From Candidatus Bathyarchaeota archaeon (GTDB lineage: Archaea > Thermoproteota > Bathyarchaeia > TCS64): a stretch of 14,707 nt of DNA. The position numbers and the translations under genes were made by a program. The notes below the pieces were generated by a model. It did no database searches and was not told the origin of the DNA. It saw only the letters and a program-made list of their open reading frames with translations. The DNA is taken from assembly GCA_016934355.1 (NCBI GenBank), contig JAFGTA010000170.1, positions 1 to 14,707 of the forward strand, given 5' to 3'. Of this stretch, positions 1 to 5,730 are shown one piece after another (within the stretch, counting starts at the first letter, position 1; each line of letters starts with the position of its first letter).

Positions 1-48
1 CCAGAAACTCTTCATCCCCCGGAGGGTCAGTTAAGCCTGTTGTACTCT
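1..48 (-). other. Intron of tRNA-Trp (partial), with C'/D'-like boxes
   Basis: This is inferred intron sequence following G37 of tRNA-Trp. On the minus strand it has a CTGA box (30-27) and, 11 bases later, ATGAAGA (15-9), one mismatch from the C/C' consensus RTGATGA. The stretch ending at the window edge reads TCTGG (5-1), complementary to CCAGA around the anticodon. Some archaeal tRNA-Trp introns are box C/D guides for 2'-O-methylation of C34, and this would suit that role. No clear box C near the 5' end is visible and the terminal box D is off-window, so the guide interpretation is tentative. Confidence 0.35.
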
Positions 49-85
49 CTGGAGCCCAACGTCATAGCCACTAGACCACAGCCCC
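1..85 (-). tRNA. tRNA-Trp (CCA), 5' exon plus start of an intron; truncated by the window edge
   Basis: Read on the minus strand from base 85, the sequence folds as a tRNA 5' half. It has a seven-base acceptor strand GGGGCTG (85-79), T8-G9, a D-arm with the usual A14 and GG (76-61), an anticodon stem strand TTGGG (59-55), and loop CTCCAG (54-49) with anticodon CCA at 52-50. No matching CCCAA strand follows. After G37 (base 49) the sequence runs at least 48 bases to the window edge without a T-arm. This fits an intron after position 37, a common place for archaeal tRNA-Trp introns. The 3' exon must lie to the left of the window. A TATA-like box lies 27-34 bases upstream. The identity rests on the anticodon, since the 3' half is not visible. 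Confidence 0.75.
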
Positions 86-111
86 GCTAAAAACCCGAAC
101 AGGTTTTCACC

Positions 112-119
112 ATATAAAT
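112..119. promoter_or_regulatory. TATA-like box between tRNA-Trp and the ASCH gene
   Basis: The sequence ATATAAAT (plus) / ATTTATAT (minus) sits 27-34 bases upstream of the tRNA-Trp 5' end at base 85, the expected archaeal TATA position. On the plus strand it would place a start near 140-145, about 30 bases before the ASCH start codon. It may serve the tRNA alone or both directions. Confidence 0.55.
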
Positions 120-172
120 CTACCCCCAGCCACACAACCAATAAGCGGAGACACCGGGAAGCCATAGCCTGC

Positions 173-502
173 TTGACTCTTCTCTTCAAGAGACGGTTCC
201 TCACCAAGATACTCCGCGGCGATAAGACCCAGACCCGCCGAAGAAGCCGCCCAAGCGTCAAGATCGGGGGCACGTACCACCTCAGAAACGGTTACAGCAA
301 GCTTCCTGAGAGAATAACCGTCACAGCCCTCTACACCCAGAGGCTCGGCGACATCACGCCGGGGGACGCGGAGGCTGAGGGTTTCGGCAGTGTTGGCGAG
401 TTCAAGGAGGCGTGGACAGGCATATACGGCGGCTGGGACCCAGAGCAGAAGGCGTGGGTCGTCGAGTTCACGCTGACCGAAACGTTTAAAGAAAAGCCTT
501 GA
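173..502 (+). CDS. ASCH-domain protein (PUA-like fold)
   Basis: This encodes a 109-residue protein, about the usual size for a stand-alone ASCH domain. The N-terminus has the family pattern of a short hydrophobic strand, a basic helix (residues 3-15) and the GDKTQTRR motif at 16-23. Later comes a strand matching the second half of the fold (VTALYTQRLGDIT, then an acidic helix with EGFGSVGEFKEAW and a C-terminal WVVEFTL strand). ASCH domains resemble PUA domains and are thought to bind RNA or modified nucleotides; no specific substrate can be assigned. The start used is TTG at 173. The frame stays open upstream with no ATG, so the exact start is uncertain. The gene lies between tRNA-Trp (divergent) and 5S rRNA, whose 5' end is only about 9 bases after the stop codon and whose TATA-like box is inside this gene. 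Confidence 0.75.
   Translation: MTLLFKRRFLTKILRGDKTQTRRRSRPSVKIGGTYHLRNGYSKLPERITVTALYTQRLGDITPGDAEAEGFGSVGEFKEAWTGIYGGWDPEQKAWVVEFTLTETFKEKP
485..490 (+). promoter_or_regulatory. TATA-like box for 5S rRNA
   Basis: TTTAAA lies about 21-26 bases upstream of the inferred 5S 5' end, inside the last codons of the ASCH gene. Position and sequence suit an archaeal TATA box, so the 5S gene may have its own promoter. Confidence 0.4.
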
Positions 503-510
503 GGCAAATA

Positions 511-640
511 GATGGGTAACCGGCCAAAGGGCGTGGGACCCACCCGAACCCATTCCGAACTCGGAAGTTAAACCACGCTCCGTTTACGGCACTAGTGATG
601 TCTTCGGCTTCGCGAAACCGTGAAAGCTGGCAGCCCACCT
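511..640 (+). rRNA. rrf: 5S ribosomal RNA
   Basis: The stretch contains the hallmark 5S core: CCGAACCCATTCCGAACTCG at 544-563, then GGAAGTTAAACC and the helix IV/V region ending GAAAGCTGGCAGCCCACC. Closing helix I can be drawn between 511-517 (GATGGGT) and 633-639 (GCCCACC) with one mismatch, giving a product of about 125-130 bases. No 16S, 23S or tRNA sequence adjoins it on the same strand, so this is a separate 5S unit, as in many Thermoproteota. The ends are estimated from helix I and may be off by a few bases. Confidence 0.93.
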
Positions 641-663
641 TCTAAACCACTACAAACGCCTAA

Positions 664-828
664 CACCCGTACCCGCAGAAAGGCAAGTACCCTGCAACTG
701 CGAAAAAAAATCTTAGGTACAGCGAAGCACTCCCCTCACACATCCAGATACATCCAAAACTCATAGAAAAATACCTAAAAAAACAATACAAGGAGATGAA
801 AAAAGAAAAACCAGTTAATAATATATAA
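664..828 (+). pseudogene. Coding-like fragment without a start codon (possible gene remnant)
   Basis: The stretch between stop codons TAA (661-663) and TAA (826-828) encodes 54 residues that look protein-like: an N-terminal part with PQKGKYPATAKK, then a hydrophobic/basic helix containing SHIQIHPKLIEKYL and a Lys-rich tail. There is no ATG, GTG or TTG before the central part; the only ATG, near the 3' end, would leave about a dozen codons. Codon use is rich in AAA, unlike the GC-rich neighbouring genes. I do not recognise the family. It may be the tail of a lost gene or a chance open frame. Confidence 0.25.
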
Positions 829-830
829 AG
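821..830 (+). promoter_or_regulatory. Orphan TATA-like element
   Basis: ATATATAAAG has the look of a strong archaeal TATA box and would start a plus-strand transcript near 850, but only about 80 bases of non-coding sequence lie before the convergent kynureninase gene. It may be chance AT-richness or the promoter of a small RNA. Confidence 0.2.
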
Positions 831-909
831 AGTTATGACTAGCGGCAAGGAAAACCGATGCCCCCGACATTAAAAAACGCTTACACTAGGTTACCGAGAA
901 CAACTAAAG

Positions 910-924
910 TCAGATAAATAAAAT
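910..924 (-). terminator. T-rich terminator after kynureninase
   Basis: On the minus strand the sequence just past the kynureninase stop reads TTTTATTTATCTGAC. Archaeal termination commonly uses such T-rich runs. No strong hairpin is visible. Confidence 0.4.
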
Positions 925-929
925 GGAGA

Positions 930-2213
930 CTAAGTCACCGTCGCTCTGTCATCGGTAAACGCCTCGTGCTCCCCGCCGTCGATCACCGCCTTCAGATGCT
1001 GCGCCACCTTCCACACGTCATGGTAACCTACGTACAGCGGGATCGGAGCCAGCCTGATGATGTCCGGTGGACGGAAATCCGGTACAACCCCCCGGGTTAT
1101 CAAAGCCTGATTAATACGCCACGCATCCTGATGCGTAACACCAACGTGTCCACCCCGCCGATTAGGCTCCCTTGGTGTAGCGACCCCGAAGTTATACGGC
1201 TCTCCGCTCAGCAGCTCATCGATTAAATACATCAGGTACCCCGTAATCCGGAGGCTCTTCTTTCTGATGTTCTCGATACCTGCCTCCCTGATCAGCCTCA
1301 GGCTGCCCTCCACCGGTGCCGAGGATAGCATGGTGGTCGTCCCGATCTGCCAAGCCGCCGCGGTCCGAGCCGGGTCGAACTCCGTGCGCATCTCGAACAT
1401 CGTGGAGCGATCGTTGCCGAACCAGCCTGCCAGCCCCGGCATTACGCCGAAGTGCCTCTTATTCACGTAGAGGCTGCCCGTGCACCCAGGGCCGCCGTTC
1501 ACGTACTTGTAGTTACACCAGAAAGCGAAGTCCGTGCCCCACTCGCTGAAGTGGTGAGGGACCACGCCGGCGCTGTGGCTGCAGTCGAAGCCGATGACGA
1601 TGCCACGCCTATGAGCCTCCTCAGTGAGCCGTTTCATGTCCAGAAGCTGGCCGCTCCTGTAGTAGACGCTGGGCAGCAGCACAAGCTGCACCTCATCGGT
1701 CATCGCCTCGTCTATGTCGTCCTCCTCCACGACGAGGCCGTCCCTGCTTCTCACCAGCACCAGGTCCTCGTCGGGGTCCCCGCCCCTTAGCCTAACCTGG
1801 GCCGACAGCGCGTAAAGGTCGCTCGGGAAGTTCAGCTCGTCGGCGAGAATTTTTCTCCTCTTCCCCTCTGGCCTGTAAAACGTGGCGAGCAGGGCGTGCA
1901 GGTTAACAGTCGTCCCTCCTGTGACCACAAGCTCATCGGGTTCGGCGCCCACGAGGGGCGCCTGAAGCTCACCCAGCTTCTCAGCGTAGCTTATCCACGG
2001 GATCTCGGCGCCGGACCACCCCTTGATGGCGAGGGTCTTCCACTCGTTGAACACCCTCATCAGCGTCCTCTCGGCGTCGACGCTCATCAGTCCTAGGCTG
2101 TTGCCGTCCATGTAGATACAGTCCGGAAGCCCGTAGAAACGCTCCTTGAACCCGCCCAGCGGGTCCTCCGCGTCGAGCCTCAGCGCGTAGTCTTCACCAA
2201 GCTCGTAAGCCAT
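930..2213 (-). CDS. kynU: Kynureninase
   Basis: This 427-residue protein is full length for the family. Kynureninase (EC 3.7.1.3) is a cytosolic PLP enzyme that cleaves kynurenine to anthranilate and alanine, or 3-hydroxykynurenine to 3-hydroxyanthranilate. Visible signatures are YMDGNSLG (34-41), the phosphate-loop region VTGGTTVNLH (97-106), FDCSHSAG (209-216) with the Asp that contacts the PLP ring nitrogen, and WCNYKYVNGGPG (232-243), in which K236 is the expected Schiff-base lysine. ATG at 2211-2213 gives the family N-terminus. No other kynurenine-pathway gene (tryptophan dioxygenase, formamidase, 3-hydroxyanthranilate dioxygenase) is in the window, so a role in Trp breakdown or de novo NAD synthesis cannot be decided. 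The gene lies downstream of the cheC-like gene in the same direction (36-base gap) and may have its own promoter. Confidence 0.93.
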   Translation of the reverse strand: MAYELGEDYALRLDAEDPLGGFKERFYGLPDCIYMDGNSLGLMSVDAERTLMRVFNEWKTLAIKGWSGAEIPWISYAEKLGELQAPLVGAEPDELVVTGGTTVNLHALLATFYRPEGKRRKILADELNFPSDLYALSAQVRLRGGDPDEDLVLVRSRDGLVVEEDDIDEAMTDEVQLVLLPSVYYRSGQLLDMKRLTEEAHRRGIVIGFDCSHSAGVVPHHFSEWGTDFAFWCNYKYVNGGPGCTGSLYVNKRHFGVMPGLAGWFGNDRSTMFEMRTEFDPARTAAAWQIGTTTMLSSAPVEGSLRLIREAGIENIRKKSLRITGYLMYLIDELLSGEPYNFGVATPREPNRRGGHVGVTHQDAWRINQALITRGVVPDFRPPDIIRLAPIPLYVGYHDVWKVAQHLKAVIDGGEHEAFTDDRATVT

Positions 2214-2247
2214 GCAATAACCACGGATACACGTCGCCCGTATGAGG

Positions 2248-2255
2248 CTTTAAGG
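2248..2255 (-). promoter_or_regulatory. Possible TATA box for kynureninase
   Basis: On the minus strand CCTTAAAG overlaps the stop codon of the cheC-like gene and lies about 35-42 bases before the kynU ATG, which would give a short leader. The match is moderate and readthrough from the upstream gene is equally possible. Confidence 0.3.
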
Positions 2256-2840
2256 CTGCTGAGAGCTAAGAAGCCCCCCGAAGGATCTGTGCCCTCCCAG
2301 CACGATGAGGTTCGCGTCGATCACCTCGTCGCCGCGCTTGAACGTGGTCTCGAAGACGACGCTCGTGTCAGAGAGCAGGGTCTGTTTCACTAGGAACTGC
2401 TCCAGTAGGCTGTCGAAGAAGTCCACCATCATCTGAGGTGGAGTAGGTACCATCTTCACCCCCGTGGCGTCGCTCATCGCCGACATGAAGCTCCCGATAA
2501 CGATGTTTGCCATCTCTTTCAACGCGTCCTCGACGAGCTCGGGGCCGGCATCGGCTCCCCCTAGCATCAACCCTGCGAAGGTCTCGCCCTCGTCGCGTTC
2601 AAGCGCCAGTATGAAGTCGGTGCACTCCTCTTGGAGATCCATGAACAGCCCGACAGTGACCTGCCCCGACTTGTCGTAGAGCCCCTGCACCTTATGAGGC
2701 GGCAGGATGTGGACACCCGAGATGTTGATGCCGATAGGCATGTTCAGCATCGTGGAAAGCGCGTCGGCGGCCCTGTCTGCGCCGCATTCGCCAACCTTAA
2801 GGAGGTAATCTACGTCGGCTGATTCAACGTCTACGCTCAT
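2250..2840 (-). CDS. CheC-like phosphatase (CheC/CheX/FliY superfamily)
   Basis: CheC-family proteins dephosphorylate the response regulator CheY-P in chemotaxis and archaellum control. This 196-residue protein has two CheC-like halves. The second has the full active-site pattern D105-x3-E109-x2-N112-x22-P135. In the first half the matching positions are D11, K15 and E18 (DYLLKVGECGADRAADALS), so the Glu and Asn are lost and that site is probably dead. It therefore looks like a single-site member, in contrast to two-site CheC. No cheY, cheA, cheD or archaellum gene is nearby; its neighbours are moeA upstream and kynU downstream. A good TATA box and a 72-base gap after moeA suggest separate transcription. 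The family call is firm; the partner is unknown. Confidence 0.75.
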   Translation of the reverse strand: MSVDVESADVDYLLKVGECGADRAADALSTMLNMPIGINISGVHILPPHKVQGLYDKSGQVTVGLFMDLQEECTDFILALERDEGETFAGLMLGGADAGPELVEDALKEMANIVIGSFMSAMSDATGVKMVPTPPQMMVDFFDSLLEQFLVKQTLLSDTSVVFETTFKRGDEVIDANLIVLGGHRSFGGLLSSQQP

Positions 2841-2878
2841 GGCCAGTCCCCGGAATGGATTCTCAACCTAGAGAACCC

Positions 2879-2885
2879 TTATAAT
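2879..2885 (-). promoter_or_regulatory. TATA box of the cheC-like gene
   Basis: ATTATAA on the minus strand, followed by AGGG, sits about 40 bases upstream of the ATG at 2840, giving a predicted start near 2855 and a leader of roughly 15 bases. It lies in the 72-base gap after moeA, which separates this gene from the molybdopterin operon. Confidence 0.5.
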
Positions 2886-2912
2886 CAGATGCGTGGAGAC
2901 GGCGCCTACAGC

Positions 2913-4127
2913 CTAGTCGAGCAGGGTCACCGTGACGGCCTCGCCCTCCTTCACAGTGTCGACGCCCACGGGGAGTATGACGTACCCGTCTGCGTGGGTC
3001 ATGCTGGTGATGTCGCCACTCTGCTTATACACCCTGTAGGCCTTCCCGGCGTCGAGGCGCACCGTGACGAATTGCTCCCGGTCCGACCTGGAAACCATCC
3101 TGTGCCCCATGACTACCGTGACCTCCCTCCTCTCTCTCGGCTGCAGCCGCGCCATCAGCCTGATCGCGGGCACTAGGAACACGTAGCTGTTGTTGAGGCA
3201 ACTCGTCGGGTAGCCAGGCATCCCAAAGACGGGAGTTCCATCTACCTCGCCGAAGAGCGTGGGCTTCCCCGGCTTAACCCTGACGCCGTGGAAGTACACC
3301 GTCCCAAGTTTCTCCATAACCTCGCCGAACAGGTCCTTGACGCCGACGCTGCTGCCTCCGCTGAACACCCCGGCGTCGTACCCGGAGGCGTCCCTGACGG
3401 CCGCCTCGATAGACGAGGCGTCGTCCATCATGATCCCCCTCTTCACCGGGACCCCGCCGTTTGCGCCGATTACAGACCCGAGAGTGAAGCTGTTCACGTC
3501 GTATATCTGCCCCGGCTCAAGAGGCGTACCCTGCGGCACGATCTCCGGCCCCGAGGAGTAGATGGCGACCCGGGGCTTGGCGTAAACCTCGACGCCCTCG
3601 TAACCCAGGGCGGCGAGGGCGCCCACCATCCCGGGGGTAACAGTCACGCCTGCCTCGAGAACCTTGTCCCCTTTCTTCATGTCCTCGCCCGCGGGAGCCA
3701 TGTTCCTGCCGGCCTCCACCTGCCTATAGACGATCACCTCGCCCATGTCCAGCTTCGTGTGCTCGACCATTACGACGGCGTCGCTGCCTCTGGGCATGGG
3801 GCTGCCCGTGGCGATCTCGAGGCACCCTCTGGCGCCGACCTGGCCCCTGTAGACCTCGCCTGTGTGCTGGGCTCCGATGAGCCTGAGGCGGACGGGGCTG
3901 TCCTTTGAGGCCCCCGCCGTGTCGTGTGCCTTCACCGCGTAGCCGTCCATGGAGGCTCTGTCGAAGGGCGGTACGTCGAACCCTGCGACGACGTCGACCG
4001 CCAGCACCCTGCCTAGAGCCTCATCGAGGGCGACCTTTTCTATCTTCTCTATAGAGTTGACGTGGCTCATGATGATCCTCATGGCCGTCTCCCTGTCCGT
4101 GAGCTCCCCGAAAGGCTTCATACTCAT
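2913..4127 (-). CDS. moeA: Molybdopterin molybdenumtransferase MoeA
   Basis: MoeA inserts molybdate (in some archaea tungstate) into adenylylated molybdopterin, the last step of basic cofactor synthesis. The 404-residue protein has the family's usual length and motifs: DVPPFDRASMDGYAV (51-65), ATGSPMPRGSDAVV (106-119), a MoaB/Mog-like domain with SGGSSVGVKD (256-265), PGKPT (286-290) and GMPGYPTSC (302-310), then the C-terminal beta domain. The start ATG (4125-4127) overlaps the moaB stop by four bases (ATGA), as in translationally coupled genes. It is the last gene of the moaA-moaD-moaE-moaC-moaB-moeA run. Whether it handles Mo or W cannot be told from sequence, although the neighbouring transporter is of the tungstate/molybdate WtpABC type. 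Confidence 0.95.
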   Translation of the reverse strand: MSMKPFGELTDRETAMRIIMSHVNSIEKIEKVALDEALGRVLAVDVVAGFDVPPFDRASMDGYAVKAHDTAGASKDSPVRLRLIGAQHTGEVYRGQVGARGCLEIATGSPMPRGSDAVVMVEHTKLDMGEVIVYRQVEAGRNMAPAGEDMKKGDKVLEAGVTVTPGMVGALAALGYEGVEVYAKPRVAIYSSGPEIVPQGTPLEPGQIYDVNSFTLGSVIGANGGVPVKRGIMMDDASSIEAAVRDASGYDAGVFSGGSSVGVKDLFGEVMEKLGTVYFHGVRVKPGKPTLFGEVDGTPVFGMPGYPTSCLNNSYVFLVPAIRLMARLQPRERREVTVVMGHRMVSRSDREQFVTVRLDAGKAYRVYKQSGDITSMTHADGYVILPVGVDTVKEGEAVTVTLLD

Positions 4128-4627
4128 CTTCTATCCAGCTCCCAGAGCATATGTCCGACACCCGGCAGAATTATCTTACTGAGCGCCGTCGCTACGGCCC
4201 CCCTAGAACCGGGCAGGCAGAACACGATCTTGTCCCCTACCACCGCCGCCGTTGCGCGGCTCCACACGCCGGGCAGCCCGATCTCCTCGACGCTGAGACG
4301 CCTGAAGTGCTCCCCGAAGCCGGGCAGCTCCCGGTCGAAGAGCCCGCAGGCGGCGTCGACGGTCTTGTCCTTTGCGCCCATACCTGTGCCGCCGCTGGTC
4401 ACTATGACCCGTACCTCTCCGTCTGCAAGGGCAGTCTCCAGCCAGGCCCTGATCTCCCCCGCGTCGTTTGGGACGATACCATACTTTTTCACGCGGTGCC
4501 CACCTTCCTCGATCATAGTCACGGCCGCCTTTCCCGTCTTGTCCGTGTCAGGCGTCCTTGTGTCGCTCGTCACCAGAAACGCGAAAACCGTTCTGGCCTC
4601 CTGGTCACGTGGGTGGTCCCCCGGCAT
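4124..4627 (-). CDS. moaB: MoaB/Mog-type molybdopterin adenylyltransferase
   Basis: This 167-residue single-domain protein is of the MoaB/Mog family, which adenylylates molybdopterin before MoeA adds the metal. In archaea MoaB-type proteins do this job. The N-terminal strand leads to TSDTRTPDTDKTG (20-32); the MPT-binding loop is TSGGTGMGAKDKT (77-89), with the conserved Asp at 87; and LPGSRGAVATAL near the C-terminus is the second signature. It follows moaC with a one-base overlap (TAATG) and overlaps moeA by four bases, so the three are surely cotranscribed. The start ATG at 4625-4627 adds a charged tail of about 10 residues before the fold, which is common in the family. Confidence 0.93.
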   Translation of the reverse strand: MPGDHPRDQEARTVFAFLVTSDTRTPDTDKTGKAAVTMIEEGGHRVKKYGIVPNDAGEIRAWLETALADGEVRVIVTSGGTGMGAKDKTVDAACGLFDRELPGFGEHFRRLSVEEIGLPGVWSRATAAVVGDKIVFCLPGSRGAVATALSKIILPGVGHMLWELDRR

Positions 4628-5076
4628 TACTCCTTCCTCTTCTCCGTTACACGGATGTCGGTGATGCGTGCGTCTGGGTATTGGCCGCCCTCGTTCTTCT
4701 CAAGGTACTTAACCATGTCCCAGACGTTGAGGAGAGCCACGGCGACCCCGGTGAGGGCCTCCATCTCTACGCCCGTCACATAGAGAGCCGCCACGGTGCA
4801 CCTAGCCTCCACGTAGCTGTCGCCCAGCGTGAACGAGGTGTCCACTGAGCCGATGGGGATGGGGTGGCATAGCGGGATGAGGTCAGGCGTCCTCTTAACA
4901 GCCTGTATTGACGCGATCTCAGCGACCGTCAACGGGTCGCCCTTCTTGACTTCGCCTTTCCTGATGGCGTCGACGGTGCTCTTTTTTAGATGGATTCTGC
5001 CGACGGCCGTGGCTCTTCGGCGCACAGTTTCTTTCCCTGAAACGTCTATCATGTGTATGGGGTCTCTCTCACTCAT
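4627..5076 (-). CDS. moaC: Cyclic pyranopterin monophosphate synthase MoaC
   Basis: MoaC converts the MoaA product, 3',8-cyclo-7,8-dihydro-GTP, to cyclic pyranopterin monophosphate. The 149-residue form starting at ATG 5074-5076 begins MSERDPIHMIDVSGKE, the usual family N-terminus. The frame is open further upstream to 5154, but that extension is Arg-rich, unlike MoaC, and lies inside moaE, so I rejected it. Catalytic signatures are LCHPIP (69-74, His71), TGVEMEALTG (101-110), and D120 and K123 in NVWDMVKYLEK. It overlaps moaE by eight bases and moaB by one base. It acts directly after MoaA, which is encoded at the head of the same operon. Confidence 0.95.
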   Translation of the reverse strand: MSERDPIHMIDVSGKETVRRRATAVGRIHLKKSTVDAIRKGEVKKGDPLTVAEIASIQAVKRTPDLIPLCHPIPIGSVDTSFTLGDSYVEARCTVAALYVTGVEMEALTGVAVALLNVWDMVKYLEKNEGGQYPDARITDIRVTEKRKE

Positions 5077-5494
5077 GCCTGTCTCCCTCCACCCAGACCT
5101 CGCCATCTGGCGTGTACTCCTTCTTCCACAACGGCACCCTCGTCTTAAGCTCATCGATGACGTACATGCAGGCCTCGAAGCCTTCCCTGCGGTGCCCCGC
5201 CGAGACCGCTATGAACGCGATGTTATCACCCACCTCGAGGTCTCCGTACCTGTGGACCACAGCCACCTCGTGGACTCCGAACCGCTCCAGCGCCTCGCCG
5301 CGGATAGCCTCAAGCTGCTTCACAGCCATCCCCTCGTAGACCTCGACGCTCATCCTCTCTATGCGGCGGCCCTTAGACGTGTCCCTGACGGTGCCCAGGA
5401 AGCTGACGACGCAGCCGCTAGTTCCGCCCTTGACTGTCTCAAGGATGCCCTCGATGTCTATGTCCTCTCTTTGGACCTTGATCAACTCAACCAC
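5069..5494 (-). CDS. moaE: Molybdopterin synthase large (catalytic) subunit MoaE
   Basis: MoaE with MoaD forms molybdopterin synthase, which puts the dithiolene sulfurs onto cyclic pyranopterin monophosphate. The 141-residue protein has the full set of family marks: FLGTVRD (32-38), EVYEGMA (51-57), HRYGDLEVGD (81-90), HRREGFEA (101-108) and the catalytic-lysine segment PLWKKEYTPDG (121-131). It starts with GTG at 5492-5494, eight bases before the end of moaD, and its own end overlaps the moaC start by eight bases. Overlap with moaD suits translational coupling of two subunits of one complex. Confidence 0.95.
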   Translation of the reverse strand: MVELIKVQREDIDIEGILETVKGGTSGCVVSFLGTVRDTSKGRRIERMSVEVYEGMAVKQLEAIRGEALERFGVHEVAVVHRYGDLEVGDNIAFIAVSAGHRREGFEACMYVIDELKTRVPLWKKEYTPDGEVWVEGDRHE

Positions 5495-5729
5495 CGCTCA
5501 CCGGCGGGAAGAAGGCTACGACGTCTCCTTCCCTTATCACCGTCTCGAGGGGCATGAACGCCCCGTTGACTGCTACGAGCACCTGTTCCCTCTTGGCTAT
5601 CCGCTCGTAGAGGCCCTTCACGTGCTCCCTGATCCCCTGTACGTTGATGCCCTCCGGCACCTCGAGGGCTTCCTCCGTCTTCCCCGTCGCGTCCCTGAAG
5701 CTGGCGAAGTACCTCACGTCAACCCTCAT
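5487..5729 (-). CDS. moaD: Molybdopterin synthase sulfur carrier subunit MoaD
   Basis: MoaD is the ubiquitin-like sulfur donor of molybdopterin synthase. The 80-residue form from ATG 5727-5729 starts MRVDVRYFASFRDATGK, the usual beta-grasp first strand, and ends FFPPVSGG, with the C-terminal Gly-Gly that is activated as acyl-adenylate and thiocarboxylate. An 18-residue upstream extension in the same frame lies within moaA, is low-complexity, and is not part of the family. The gene follows the moaA stop after one base and overlaps moaE by eight bases. The activating enzyme (MoeB/ThiF-like E1) and the sulfur donor are not in the window and must be encoded elsewhere. Confidence 0.93.
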   Translation of the reverse strand: MRVDVRYFASFRDATGKTEEALEVPEGINVQGIREHVKGLYERIAKREQVLVAVNGAFMPLETVIREGDVVAFFPPVSGG

Positions 5730-5730
5730 C

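Larger units (their letters stand above)
641..929. other. AT-rich intergenic region between 5S rRNA and kynureninase
   Basis: This gap between the 5S 3' end and the kynureninase stop codon holds the start-less fragment at 664-828, a strong plus-strand TATA-like element (ATATATAAAG, 821-830) with no gene downstream, and a T-rich stretch on the minus strand just after the kynureninase stop. I see no tRNA, C/D-box RNA or intact gene in it. Confidence 0.6.

Noticed and set aside
107..553. 148-codon minus-strand frame crossing the ASCH gene and 5S rRNA
   Set aside because: It overlaps a 5S rRNA core and a supported gene on the opposite strand; no domain is visible.
660..848. 62-codon hydrophobic minus-strand frame
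   Set aside because: Its Phe/Leu-rich sequence is the reverse complement of a Lys-rich AT-rich stretch; no promoter or ribosome site precedes it. The plus-strand reading looks more protein-like.
3288..4783. Several plus-strand open frames opposite moeA, moaB and moaC
   Set aside because: They lie fully antisense to well-supported moa genes, are rich in Pro/Arg/His and have no family signature.
5077..5154. N-terminal extension of MoaC to base 5154
   Set aside because: The added 26 residues are Arg/Gly-rich, lie inside moaE and are absent from the MoaC family; ATG 5076 gives the normal N-terminus.
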